Under the pieces are notes generated by a model. The model worked only from the letters and a program-made list of their open reading frames with translations, ran no database searches and had not been told where the DNA came from. 43,673 nt of DNA from JBMNCQ01 sp049366715. Its GTDB lineage: Bacteria; Bacillota; Peptococcia; Peptococcales; BICA1-8. The stretch is taken from the NCBI GenBank assembly GCA_049366715.1, contig JBMNCQ010000032.1:1-43673 (forward strand), read 5' to 3'. The position numbers and the translations under genes were made by a program. Below are positions 16,587 through 25,409 of this stretch, one piece after another (within the stretch, counting starts at the first letter, position 1; every line of letters begins with the position of its first letter).

Positions 16587-18281
16587 CTATACTCCTTTGG
16601 TGAATTTCACCATCAATCCTTTTTTAAATCGCGCCGGAGGAGCTTGCCAGTGTTTTAACCTGACGCCGATCTCTTTATTAATCTCCGCCCCGCTTTTTAT
16701 TTCTCCTTGGAGCCCTCTAATATCCAGTTTGCGGTTGGGAATATCCACTTCAACCAGATCTCCGTCCCTGATAACTGCGATCGGTCCGCCATCCATAGCC
16801 TCAGGTCTAACATGACCTATGCAGGGACCGCGGGTTCCTCCGGAATAACGGCCGTCTGTAATCAATACCGTACTGTTCGCTAATTGCGGAATTTCCATAA
16901 TTGCTTCAGCTGCCATTAAATTTTCCGGCATCCCGCTGCCCCGCGGTCCTTCATAACGGATAATCAAGACATCGCCCGCCTTGATCATTCCCCGAATGAT
17001 GGCATCGCAGCACTCTTCTTCGCTTTCAAAAACACGGGCAGGGCCCTGGTGACGCATCATTTGGGGTTCTACGGCAGAATATTTTACCACTGCACCCAGC
17101 GGTGCCAAATTTCCGTAAAGTACGGCTATACTGCCTCTGACGGAAGCTTTTTCGGGAGGATTAATTATTTCGTCTCTTTTTACACCATAGTTGTCTAAAT
17201 AATCAAGGAATAATTGAAAGTAACCTGCTTTCTCCAATTGAGCTAAATTTTCCCGCAATGTTTGCCCGGTGACAGTCAGCACATCTAAGTTAAGCTTATT
17301 CTTAAGGTATAATTGAACCAGGGGTATACCCCCTGCATACCAGAAAAGCTCACTGGGATATCTGCCACTGGGCTGTACCCAGGCTAAATGAGGGATTACC
17401 CGGTTATACTGATCAAAAATATCCAGGGATAAATCGATCTCCAATTCCTGAGCTATGCGCGGCAAATGTAAGAGACCGTTTGTTGACCCCCCGATAGCGG
17501 CATGAACCATAACAGCATTTTCAAAAGCTTCCCTGGTAAGGATATCGGAAGTTTTAATGCCTCTCTTTACCAAGTTCAAGACTGCTTTTCCAGCATCCCG
17601 GGCCTTTCTGCTGATAAAACTCAGCGTAGCAGGTGCTACCGCACTTCCCGGTAAAGCTACTCCCAATGCTTCAGCCATACACTGCATAGTACTGGCTGTC
17701 CCCATAAACTGGCAGGCTCCGCAGGAAGCTGCTGCCGCTAATTGCCGTCTCCGCACCTCTGCCTCAGAAATATTACCGGCTTTTTTTCTGGTTGATATGT
17801 CGCCAATTATGGTATTGGCCAGTCCGGGACCTGGCCGCATCGACCCTCCCGGTACATGAACCGCCGGTATGTTTAGCCGGGCCATTGCCATAAGATGGGC
17901 AGGAACGGCTTTATCCGAGGCGGATATTACTACCATACCGTCCCAGGGTAAAACTGAGCCATGCAATTCAACCATATCCGCCATAGTCTCCCGGGAGGCA
18001 AGTATATAATTCATGCCGTTATGTCCCTGAGCCCAGCCGTCACAAATATCCGTTACATGAAACTGAGCCGGTCTGCCTCCGCTTTCCCATACTCCCAGAG
18101 CCGCTTCTCTGCTAAGTTTATCAAGATGTACGCTGCAGGGATGGCTCTCGCCCCAAGCATCATCAACCAGAATCTGTAACTTATCTAAATCTTCTTCCGT
18201 CCAATTCATGCATAGTCTCAGCACATCTGATTGGGGCCAGATATTTCTGGCCTCCAGGGATTTCTGCTTAATCGCTTTCAT
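16587..18281 (-). CDS. IlvD/Edd-family dehydratase, probable sugar-acid dehydratase, with altered Fe-S ligand
   Basis: A 564-aa member of the iron-sulfur dihydroxyacid/aldonate dehydratase family (removes water from 2,3-dihydroxy acids to give 2-oxo-3-deoxy acids). Recognisable blocks are HPCSVH (Cys49), CDGWAQGHNGM (Asp81), SDKAVPAHLMA (Asp123, Lys124), SCGACQFMGTASTMQCM (Cys190) and TDGRYSGGTRGPCIGHVRPE (catalytic Ser). Mg ligands and catalytic Ser are kept, but the second cluster cysteine (NCDK in E. coli IlvD) is Ser122 here (ASDK). It is the last gene of an operon with TRAP, SDR and GlcDF genes and overlaps the iclR stop by 4 nt. Context favours a sugar acid over valine/isoleucine biosynthesis. 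Confidence 0.88.
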   Translation of the reverse strand: MKAIKQKSLEARNIWPQSDVLRLCMNWTEEDLDKLQILVDDAWGESHPCSVHLDKLSREAALGVWESGGRPAQFHVTDICDGWAQGHNGMNYILASRETMADMVELHGSVLPWDGMVVISASDKAVPAHLMAMARLNIPAVHVPGGSMRPGPGLANTIIGDISTRKKAGNISEAEVRRRQLAAAASCGACQFMGTASTMQCMAEALGVALPGSAVAPATLSFISRKARDAGKAVLNLVKRGIKTSDILTREAFENAVMVHAAIGGSTNGLLHLPRIAQELEIDLSLDIFDQYNRVIPHLAWVQPSGRYPSELFWYAGGIPLVQLYLKNKLNLDVLTVTGQTLRENLAQLEKAGYFQLFLDYLDNYGVKRDEIINPPEKASVRGSIAVLYGNLAPLGAVVKYSAVEPQMMRHQGPARVFESEEECCDAIIRGMIKAGDVLIIRYEGPRGSGMPENLMAAEAIMEIPQLANSTVLITDGRYSGGTRGPCIGHVRPEAMDGGPIAVIRDGDLVEVDIPNRKLDIRGLQGEIKSGAEINKEIGVRLKHWQAPPARFKKGLMVKFTKGV

Positions 18282-19084
18282 AAATCCTCACCTTGATTTC
18301 CGCTATAATTTAAATTTTGTGCTTCGTAACCAAATTGCCGGGAAATTGACTGTGTCGCATTTTTAAGGGCTGCGATTATTTCTTCCTTATTATCCTGATT
18401 GATCCAGGTAGATAAACCGGACACACTAATTCCGGCAATCACCTTACCGCTATAATCAAAAATAGGAGCTGCAAAACAAACAACATTTTCCTCATTTTCC
18501 TCAATATCGGCGGCATAGCCGTCTTGTTTTATCTGCAATAACTCTTTGAGTATTAATTCTATCTCTGTTTTCGTTTGCGGAGTTTTTTTCATCAGCTGGA
18601 TTCGTTCCAAAATTTCGAGAATTTCCTTAACAGGCTTTGATGCTAATAAAATTTTGCCGATACTTGTACAATGAAGCGGGATGGTCTTGCCTCGCCAGGA
18701 ATTAAGTTTAACGGGACTAGGCGGCTGAACCTTCTCCAGGTAGACACCAAAATCCCCTTCTAATATCCCTAAGTGACAGGTAAAGCCTATGGCATGAGCC
18801 AGTTTTTCCATTATGGGACGTGCCTCTTTGACAAAATCCATATTTTCCAAAGCGGCATTGCCCAGTTCACATAGTTTAAAGCCCAAGCTAAACCCACCTG
18901 TATTACCTTTGCGGATCATACCCCTTTTTTCAAGGGTATAGATAATGCCGTATGTTGTCGTTTTAGGAAACCCTAAATCTTGATGAATCTGAATTAAAGA
19001 AGCCTGGGGATTGCGATGTAAATATTCTAAAATTTGCAGAGTTTTTTCTACCATTGGTACTTTATAGTCTTTATGTGTGGACAA
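18278..19084 (-). CDS. IclR-family transcriptional regulator within the hydroxyacid operon
   Basis: A 268-aa regulator. The N-terminal winged HTH (about 10-75) contains FPKTTTYGIIYTLEKRGMI. The effector domain follows, with PLHCTSIGKILLA and IAGISVSGLSTWI. The start is taken as TTG at 19084 with a weak GGTGGTGA upstream; the ATG ten codons later is an alternative. It is embedded between an SDR gene and the dehydratase gene and coupled to the latter (ATGA overlap), so it probably autoregulates the operon. Confidence 0.88.
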   Translation of the reverse strand: MSTHKDYKVPMVEKTLQILEYLHRNPQASLIQIHQDLGFPKTTTYGIIYTLEKRGMIRKGNTGGFSLGFKLCELGNAALENMDFVKEARPIMEKLAHAIGFTCHLGILEGDFGVYLEKVQPPSPVKLNSWRGKTIPLHCTSIGKILLASKPVKEILEILERIQLMKKTPQTKTEIELILKELLQIKQDGYAADIEENEENVVCFAAPIFDYSGKVIAGISVSGLSTWINQDNKEEIIAALKNATQSISRQFGYEAQNLNYSGNQGEDL

Positions 19085-19125
19085 AATAAGTCACCACCAT
19101 AATACCTGATTTGGATAACAAACCA

Positions 19126-19887
19126 TTAATCCATTAATAACCCGCCATTTACTTCCACAGTTTCCCCTGTTACATAATTTCCCAGGTCTGTTGCCAGAAA
19201 AACCGCAGCCCCTGCAGTTTCTTCAGGAGTACCTTCCCGTCCCAGAGGAATATTTCTGTGAAACTGGTTCCGGACTTCAGGAGAAGTATACATCTCATGA
19301 AAACGGGTAGTTATGATACCGGGTGCGATACAATTAACTAAAATGGGAGCCAGCTCTTTAGCTAAACCTTTCGTAAAAGCCTGTACCGCTGCTTTGGAAG
19401 TAGCATATGCCGTCGCCCCGATACTTCCACCCGTATGGGCGGCTAACGATGAGATATTTATGATCTTGCCGCCTTGCTGCTCTTTCATCATAGGGATAAC
19501 ATGTTTCGTGACCAGGAAAGTAGAAGTCATATTTACGTCCAGCACTTTTTGCCAGAGCTCCAAATCCATTTCTTCAATTAAACATTTCTTGACCATAGTT
19601 CCGGCATTATTCACTAAAATATCGATTTGCCCGCCGGTAAACTTTTCAGCCCCTTGCAGCAAGTTAATAACCTGCTCTTCTCTGGTCAGATCCGCCTGCA
19701 CGGCAATTGCCCGCCCTCCGATTTTTTCAATTTCGGCAACGGTATTTTCCGCATCATTTTGGCTGGAGTTATAGTTGATTACTACCTCCGCACCCAGTTT
19801 TGCAAAGGCAATAGCGATTGCCCTGCCTATTCCTGTTCCTCCTCCGGTAATAAGAGCTTTTTTGTTCACCAAAGAAATCGTAGTCAT
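19126..19887 (-). CDS. Short-chain dehydrogenase/reductase (FabG-like), operon member 1
   Basis: An NAD(P)-dependent oxidoreductase of the classical SDR family, 253 aa. The Rossmann motif TGGGTGIGRAIA is at about residues 12-23, NNAG follows, and the catalytic Ser and YATSK are present (SSLAAHTG, then AYATSKAAVQAF). ATG at 19887 has AAAGGAG 7 nt upstream; the open frame upstream of it overlaps glcF and is not used. It starts 2 nt after the glcF stop, so the two are coupled. Substrate unknown; in this setting it likely interconverts a hydroxy and an oxo group on the same carbon skeleton handled by the dehydratase. Confidence 0.9.
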   Translation of the reverse strand: MTTISLVNKKALITGGGTGIGRAIAIAFAKLGAEVVINYNSSQNDAENTVAEIEKIGGRAIAVQADLTREEQVINLLQGAEKFTGGQIDILVNNAGTMVKKCLIEEMDLELWQKVLDVNMTSTFLVTKHVIPMMKEQQGGKIINISSLAAHTGGSIGATAYATSKAAVQAFTKGLAKELAPILVNCIAPGIITTRFHEMYTSPEVRNQFHRNIPLGREGTPEETAGAAVFLATDLGNYVTGETVEVNGGLLMD

Positions 19888-19889
19888 CG

Positions 19890-21128
19890 TTACACTCCTT
19901 TCGTTTTTACGGCCAGTTCCAAAGGGTGACACACGACACATTTGTGGTCATGCCCGGCGATACCTGAAGACAGATATAAGCGGCATGACGGACAAGTTGT
20001 GACCAATACATTAACCTCCTTATCTTTAAGTTCCGCAACTTTTTCTTTTTGAATATCAAGCATCAGTTCCGGATTAAGATAGCCAAAACTTCCGCCGCCG
20101 CCGCAACATTTCTCTTCATGATCCAGTTCAATATACCGGCCTTGACTGTTATTTTTCAGGAGCTTCCTGGGAGCTTTCCTGGAAATTTCATCACCCCGGG
20201 TATGACAGGGTGCATGATACCCCCAACGTGTGTCTTCCGGGACTTCTAAGCTGTCAGGAAGCAAATCCTTGCTGTCTAAAAAGCCCATAACCTCCCTGAC
20301 TTTGATTTTCCGGTCCACAGCGTTGCTGTGCTCTTCCCACATAGAAACACAAGAAGCACAATCAGCTATGACCAGGTCAACCCTTGCTTTGCTGAAGGCC
20401 TCCCCATTTTTGTTAACCTGCTCCCGGGCTTTGTTTAATTCTCCGCTGGCAAAAGCCGGTAAACCGCAGCACCCCTGGTCCTGAGGAATAACCACTTCAT
20501 AACCACATTTTAACATATAATTTAAAACAGCTTCCCCCGTTTTTTGATAAACCAGATTGGTCATACAGCCGGTAAAGTAACCAATACGTCCCTTAGCTTC
20601 ACCTTGCGGCTTATGAACTCCGGCAAATCTGTCTAAAAAAGTCTGCCCGCCGAACTTGGGCAATTCAGCTAAGGGAAGAAATTTATTTAATACAGCGGCC
20701 GGTTTAAGACCGGTTTCGTTTTCTTTCGTAACCAGTTTGGCCGGCAGCGCAAAAAAACCGGCTAATTTACCGGTGCGGTTCAGATCACGAAAAGCCCATA
20801 AAATAAGCTTTTTCTTCAGGGGTAATCCCCGCTCGGAATTTACAATTGATCTTGCCGTCGCAAATATTTCACCGACAGGTATTTTGGAGGGACAGACCTT
20901 GGCACAGGCTTCACACAGAAGACATTGGTTAAATATTTCCTCAACCCTTTTATTAACGGTAATCTCACCATCCAATAAGCCTGATAAAATACGCATCCTC
21001 CCCCGGGATGTCAGGGAAGATAAACGGGTTGCCTTAAAAACCGGGCACTCAGTTAAACACAAGCCGCACTGCAGACAATAAACCAGGTTATCTTTATATT
21101 TTTCCAAAGGAGCCAAGGAATTCGTCAT
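19890..21128 (-). CDS. GlcF/LutA-type iron-sulfur subunit of a 2-hydroxyacid oxidoreductase
   Basis: A 412-aa electron-transfer subunit. Two [4Fe-4S] ferredoxin-type motifs, CLQCGLCLTECPVF and CLLCEACAKVCPSK, lie near the N-terminus. Two cysteine-rich CCG domains follow, with CCGLPAFASGE and CCGGGGSFG. This is the GlcF arrangement. It accepts electrons from the FAD subunit encoded immediately upstream (4-nt overlap) and passes them to an unknown acceptor. No glcE is present, as in many two-subunit anaerobe versions. Confidence 0.9.
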   Translation of the reverse strand: MTNSLAPLEKYKDNLVYCLQCGLCLTECPVFKATRLSSLTSRGRMRILSGLLDGEITVNKRVEEIFNQCLLCEACAKVCPSKIPVGEIFATARSIVNSERGLPLKKKLILWAFRDLNRTGKLAGFFALPAKLVTKENETGLKPAAVLNKFLPLAELPKFGGQTFLDRFAGVHKPQGEAKGRIGYFTGCMTNLVYQKTGEAVLNYMLKCGYEVVIPQDQGCCGLPAFASGELNKAREQVNKNGEAFSKARVDLVIADCASCVSMWEEHSNAVDRKIKVREVMGFLDSKDLLPDSLEVPEDTRWGYHAPCHTRGDEISRKAPRKLLKNNSQGRYIELDHEEKCCGGGGSFGYLNPELMLDIQKEKVAELKDKEVNVLVTTCPSCRLYLSSGIAGHDHKCVVCHPLELAVKTKGV

Positions 21129-22543
21129 TTCTCTTCGCCCCCATTTTCAATCCACAGTTTGCCGGGGTTCAGCAGATTTTTAGGATCAAAGACCTTTTTG
21201 ACGGCTTTCATATAATCCACATATAAATCACCTAACTGCCACATGGCATACCGGGCTTTGGCCAGACCCACACCATGCTCACCGGAAACCACACCACCCA
21301 TTGCCAGGGCAGTCTTGGCAACTTCCGCGCAAGCCTTTTCCACTCTTTCCATTTCATCGGCATTGCGCTTATCCACCATATAGTTAGGATGCATATTACC
21401 ATCGCCAACGTGACCGCCGATGCCCACTCTGATTCCATACTTGGCACTAATTTCTTTGATGGCTCTGACAATATCCGGAACCTTTGTCCGGGGAACAGTC
21501 ACATCCTCACTGATTACCGTAGGCGCCGAATTGGCATAAGCTGCAAACATAGAACGCCGGCCGGCCCAGATCTGTTCTGCCTGTTCGTCGTTCTCGGCAA
21601 TTTTTATATCCGTCGCGCCCAATGATTTGCAGGCATTAATCACGATTTCAATTTGTTCTTCAACATCTTGTTCTTTATAACCATCACACTCTATCAGCAA
21701 AAGTCCGTCCGCCTCAGTGGGATAACCCGCTTTTTTAAATTCCTCGATGGCACGGACCGTTACATTGTCCATGAGTTCCAGGGTAGTGGGAATAATTTTA
21801 TCGGCGACCAGTCTGGAAACGGTTTCCGAAGCCTTGGCCAGCTCCCCGTAACTAATTAACATAGTTTTTTTATACATTGGGCGGGGAATCAACTTTAAAG
21901 TAGCTTCGGTAATAATACCTAAAGTTCCTTCAGACCCAACGAATAAACGGCCGATTTCATAACCAACGGATAGTTTTATTACCTTTCCCCCGTATCTGAT
22001 CACATTACCCGGCGGGACTACCGCTTCCAATCCCAAAACATAATCTTTTGTTGTTCCGTATTTCACACCCCGGGGCCCCCCGGCCCGGCAGGCAATATTA
22101 CCGCCAATTGTCGAAGCACCCTGGCTGGCAGGATCTGGGGGATAAAACAAGCCTTCTTTTTCCACAACTCTGTTTATCTCAGCGGTTATCACGCCCGGCT
22201 GAACCCGGACCGTCAGATTATCTTTGTCCAATTCTAAGATCTTATTCATCCGGCTCAAATCAATGATGATTGCCCCTTCCGCCGGAACCGTTCCCCCGGA
22301 AAGGCCCGTACCGCTCCCTCTGGGTACAATAGCAATTTCCTTTTCATAAGCATACTTCATACACTTCTGCACTTCTTCAGTTGAGCATGGTAAAACAACG
22401 ATCCCGGGATTCCCTGTAAACCAGCTGGCATCATTGCGGTAAGCAAGTAAATCCGTTGCTTCAGCCAGTATTGATTCGGCAGGCAGAATTTTACCGAAAT
22501 CTTTGCGTAACGTTTCTGTCGACTTGCTCATGTTACCTTTCAC
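21125..22543 (-). CDS. GlcD-type FAD-binding 2-hydroxyacid dehydrogenase subunit
   Basis: A flavoprotein of the vanillyl-alcohol-oxidase/GlcD family that oxidises a 2-hydroxyacid (glycolate- or lactate-like) to a 2-oxoacid. The FAD-binding loop PRGSGTGLSGG, GPRGVKYGTTKDYVLGLEAV, HVGDGNMHPNYMVD and GGVVSGEHGVGL are all present. An ATG at 22552 directly abuts the AAAGGAG site and cannot use it. The GTG at 22543 is 9 nt away, so I take it (472 aa). It overlaps glcF by 4 nt. The substrate is not determined by the sequence. Confidence 0.88.
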   Translation of the reverse strand: MKGNMSKSTETLRKDFGKILPAESILAEATDLLAYRNDASWFTGNPGIVVLPCSTEEVQKCMKYAYEKEIAIVPRGSGTGLSGGTVPAEGAIIIDLSRMNKILELDKDNLTVRVQPGVITAEINRVVEKEGLFYPPDPASQGASTIGGNIACRAGGPRGVKYGTTKDYVLGLEAVVPPGNVIRYGGKVIKLSVGYEIGRLFVGSEGTLGIITEATLKLIPRPMYKKTMLISYGELAKASETVSRLVADKIIPTTLELMDNVTVRAIEEFKKAGYPTEADGLLLIECDGYKEQDVEEQIEIVINACKSLGATDIKIAENDEQAEQIWAGRRSMFAAYANSAPTVISEDVTVPRTKVPDIVRAIKEISAKYGIRVGIGGHVGDGNMHPNYMVDKRNADEMERVEKACAEVAKTALAMGGVVSGEHGVGLAKARYAMWQLGDLYVDYMKAVKKVFDPKNLLNPGKLWIENGGEEK

Positions 22544-22602
22544 TTGAAACATCTCCTTTAAGCAAAATAATCTTTTGCTGCAATCTTAAAAATATTTATC
22601 AG

Positions 22603-22667
22603 CCCCCTGTGAGATTTTTAGAATAAGAAGCTAAGCCCGGCCTAGCTTCTTATTCTTAATCAGGGGG
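22603..22667 (-). repeat. Nested hairpin between SDR and glcD-type genes
   Basis: A 14-bp perfect stem (AGAATAAGAAGCTA at 22620-22633 with its complement at 22643-22656) is enclosed by a second 7-bp pairing, CCCCCTG / CAGGGGG (22603-22609 and 22661-22667). No T run follows on the minus strand. It is probably an mRNA stability or processing element inside the operon rather than a terminator. Confidence 0.6.
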
Positions 22668-22706
22668 AGAGATGCTAAAACAATTTCTCTAATTAAACTT
22701 AATAAA

Positions 22707-23462
22707 TTAACCGGCCGTCCAGCCGCCATCAATCATCATATTGGTGCCGGTAATGTAGCTGGCCTTTTCCGAGCACAAAAATACGATAAGATGGGCTACC
22801 TCTTCAGGCTTACCCGCTCTGCCCATGGGTGTCCGGGATATGATCAGCTGTTTCCATTGCGGATCATCCAGTACTTTTTCTACTAACGGGGTACTGATAA
22901 AGGCCGGGGCAATAGAGTTGGCCCGGATCCCATGCTTAACCCATTCGATCGCAAAGGCTTTTGTCATTTGTTTTACGGCACCTTTCGTTCCGGCATAAAT
23001 TCCTCGTTCCGGCAGGACTTCTTCATTCTGAATAGAGCCTACGTTAACAATAGCACCTTTTATTCCCCGGGCTATCATAGATTTTCCTACTTCCTGGCAG
23101 GTGAAAAAAGTACCTTTCATATTAATATCCACCATATAATTCCAATCATCTTCATGATAATCTTCAATAGGTTTTCTGATATTTACACCGGCACAATTGA
23201 CAAGTATATCAATTTTACCCTTGTGGTGCAGTACTTCTTGAACCATTTTTTTAATATCCGCAAGACTGCCTACATCAGCCTGCACATAACTGGCCTCCAA
23301 GCCTCGAGAAGTCAGCTCTTCAATAAACCGGGCACCCTCTGCGGCATTTCTGCTGGCAATTACTGTGTGAGCCCCTTCATTGCAAAGTTCAAGAACTGTG
23401 GCCCGTCCTATGCCTTTCGTTCCGCCTGTTACCAGGGCAACCTTACCGTTAAATTCACCCAT
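22707..23462 (-). CDS. Short-chain dehydrogenase, KduD / gluconate 5-dehydrogenase-like
   Basis: A classical SDR, 251 aa, with TGGTKGIGRAT at about 13-23, NCAG, and the catalytic set Ser...Tyr-x-x-x-Lys in NVGSIQNEEVLPERGIYAGTK. The C-terminal YITGTNMMIDGGWTAG is standard. The pattern resembles sugar-acid oxidoreductases (2-deoxy-gluconate 3-dehydrogenase, gluconate 5-dehydrogenase), which fits an adjacent TRAP transporter and IlvD/Edd-type dehydratase. AGGAGG precedes the ATG by 8 nt. Confidence 0.9.
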   Translation of the reverse strand: MGEFNGKVALVTGGTKGIGRATVLELCNEGAHTVIASRNAAEGARFIEELTSRGLEASYVQADVGSLADIKKMVQEVLHHKGKIDILVNCAGVNIRKPIEDYHEDDWNYMVDINMKGTFFTCQEVGKSMIARGIKGAIVNVGSIQNEEVLPERGIYAGTKGAVKQMTKAFAIEWVKHGIRANSIAPAFISTPLVEKVLDDPQWKQLIISRTPMGRAGKPEEVAHLIVFLCSEKASYITGTNMMIDGGWTAG

Positions 23463-23527
23463 AGCTATTGCCTCCTATCTTCTCAAATTAGCAAATATCA
23501 AGTTAATATTTTACTTTTTCAGAAAAA

Positions 23528-24805
23528 TCACGTAAACAAATGAACAAAAAATAATGATATCTCCGGTATGTAGGTGAATAAAAATAAATCTAGAATTAAT
23601 ACCATTAAAAATATAAAAGAAGCTTTGACGATTTGTTTAAAGGTAACCTCTTTTAAAAGACTCCCCGCCACAAACAGATTAACGCCTAAGGGCGGTGTCA
23701 AAAGACCGATGGTCATGTTCACAACCATGATAACCCCAAAATGGATCAGATCAATATTATATTGCATGACCAGGGGAAGGAAGATGGGACCCAAAATGAT
23801 GATCGCAGCATTCAGTTCCATCAAACATCCCGTGATCAACAGGATTAAATTAATCAATAATAATAGAATAACCTGACTATGGGCAATATTCGCAATAACT
23901 GTGGCAATTTTGGTCGGTATTTGTTCGGTAGTCATGATCCAGCCCATTGCCGTAGCAGTAGCAATGATTAACATCACCATTGCGGAGGTAACACCGGCTT
24001 CGGAAAAACTTTTGATCGTTTCGTTATAGGTTAATTCTTTATAGATAAAAAAACCGACGAGCAAACTATAAACACAGGCTACCGTTGCCGCCTCGGTAGG
24101 GGTAAAAATTCCACCGTAAATCCCGCCCAGGATTATCACCGGCATCATCAGCCCCCAGATTGAATCCTTAAATGAGGCCATTAATTTTCTAAAAGTAGGT
24201 CTGCCGGTGCCTTTATAACCCCGCTTTTTGGCGATCACATAACATACGCCCATTAAGGAAGCCCCCATGATGATCCCCGGAATTACCCCGGCCATAAATA
24301 AATCACCGATGGAGGTATTCATGGTAATACCATAGGTAACAAAAGGAATACTGGGGGGGATAATGACACCGATTGTTCCTGCGGCAGCCATTAATGCTAC
24401 CGAAAAATCCTTATCATAGCCGGCGTCCATCATAGCCGGCACCATAATAGAACCGATGGCAACTACAGTGGCCGGTGAGGAACCGGAAATAGCCGCAAAA
24501 AACATACAAGCCAGGATGGAAACCATAGCTAAACCGCCGGCAACTGAGCCCACTATATTAGAAGCAAGATTAATCAGCCGGCGGGATATACCGCCCCGCT
24601 CCATTAAACGCCCGGCAATCATAAAAAGGGGGATGGCCAAAAGGGGAAAAGAATCCAATCCGGTAAACATCCTTTGGGCGATTAGAAATAAAGGCACTTT
24701 CTGCGTAATAGCCAGAGCCAGTAGGGAAGCCAGACCCATTCCGATAGCCAGGGGAATATTCAAGACAACCAGGACTCCAAATGATATTAAAAGTATATCA
24801 GCCAT
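23528..24805 (-). CDS. dctM: TRAP transporter large permease (DctM family), hydroxyacid operon
   Basis: 425 aa and about 12 membrane helices. DctM blocks are GSSPATVVAIGSIMVPAM, AAGTIGVIIPPSIPFVTYG and FTPTEAATVACVYSLLVG. AGGGAGG lies 9 nt before the ATG. It overlaps the end of dctQ by 8 nt. Ion-coupled uptake of an organic acid; sugar acids are the best guess from neighbouring enzymes. Confidence 0.93.
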   Translation of the reverse strand: MADILLISFGVLVVLNIPLAIGMGLASLLALAITQKVPLFLIAQRMFTGLDSFPLLAIPLFMIAGRLMERGGISRRLINLASNIVGSVAGGLAMVSILACMFFAAISGSSPATVVAIGSIMVPAMMDAGYDKDFSVALMAAAGTIGVIIPPSIPFVTYGITMNTSIGDLFMAGVIPGIIMGASLMGVCYVIAKKRGYKGTGRPTFRKLMASFKDSIWGLMMPVIILGGIYGGIFTPTEAATVACVYSLLVGFFIYKELTYNETIKSFSEAGVTSAMVMLIIATATAMGWIMTTEQIPTKIATVIANIAHSQVILLLLINLILLITGCLMELNAAIIILGPIFLPLVMQYNIDLIHFGVIMVVNMTIGLLTPPLGVNLFVAGSLLKEVTFKQIVKASFIFLMVLILDLFLFTYIPEISLFFVHLFT

Positions 24806-25340
24806 TAACCGTTTCCTCCCTTCGCTCTAAGTTTGGGATTTCATCCGGGTTCATACCCTTAATTAAAAACGTGACCTGCTCGATAATAAGCAGGATATAT
24901 CTTAAGGTCATAAGAAAACACCCCAGGGGAACTGCAGCATAAGCCCAAATTATCGGAATCCGCATAGCCGGGGAAAGCTGCCCCGTGGATAATAATTTGA
25001 ATAAATAATCATAACCGATATAGGCAACGGAACAGCAAAAACAAATACAAATCATATTGATCACAATCTCTATATACTTTTTTATTGCAGCGGGTAAAAT
25101 CATTACAAAGGCCTCCACACCTATGTGGGCACCTTTTTTAACTCCCAGGCTCGCTCCGATAAATGCCGCCCAAATACTCAAATACCTGGCTGCTTCTTCT
25201 GCCCACGGAGAAGCATCATTTAAAATAAAACGGCTGATTACTCCCCAGAAAGTAATACCTGTCATGATCATTAATAAAATTGCAATAATATGTTCTTCAA
25301 TAACTGTCCATATTTTATCCAGCTTTCTTAAGAAATGCAC
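24798..25340 (-). CDS. dctQ: TRAP transporter small permease (DctQ family), hydroxyacid operon
   Basis: A 180-aa four-helix membrane protein with the DctQ pattern FWGVISRFIL after helix 1 and SPWAEEAARYLSIWAAFIGA (the EEAARYL-type motif). The start is GTG with GGGAGG about 7-8 nt upstream. It follows dctP after a hairpin-containing gap and is coupled to dctM. Confidence 0.92.
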   Translation of the reverse strand: MHFLRKLDKIWTVIEEHIIAILLMIMTGITFWGVISRFILNDASPWAEEAARYLSIWAAFIGASLGVKKGAHIGVEAFVMILPAAIKKYIEIVINMICICFCCSVAYIGYDYLFKLLSTGQLSPAMRIPIIWAYAAVPLGCFLMTLRYILLIIEQVTFLIKGMNPDEIPNLERREETVNG

Positions 25341-25370
25341 TCCTCTCTCCCTCCCTATTATGTTGATTAA

Positions 25371-25400
25371 AGAGCAACCGTATTGGCAACCGGTTGCTCT
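25371..25400 (-). repeat. Intercistronic hairpin dctP-dctQ, copy 2 of a shared stem
   Basis: A perfect 10-bp inverted repeat AGAGCAACCG / CGGTTGCTCT with a 10-nt loop, 10 nt after the dctP stop. The stem core GAGCAACCG/CGGTTGCTC is identical to the one at 9748-9781 in the other TRAP operon, while loop and flanks differ. On the minus strand TTTAATCAAC follows, so termination would be partial at most. Confidence 0.75.
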
Positions 25401-25409
25401 ATATTATAC

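Noticed and set aside
16587..18281. Biosynthetic dihydroxy-acid dehydratase ilvD
   Set aside because: No ilvBNC neighbours, the operon carries TRAP and SDR genes, and the iron-sulfur ligand set differs; I kept only the family-level call.
22932..23543. 203-codon plus-strand ORF
   Set aside because: Antisense to a clear short-chain dehydrogenase gene with all catalytic motifs; no RBS or recognisable domain.
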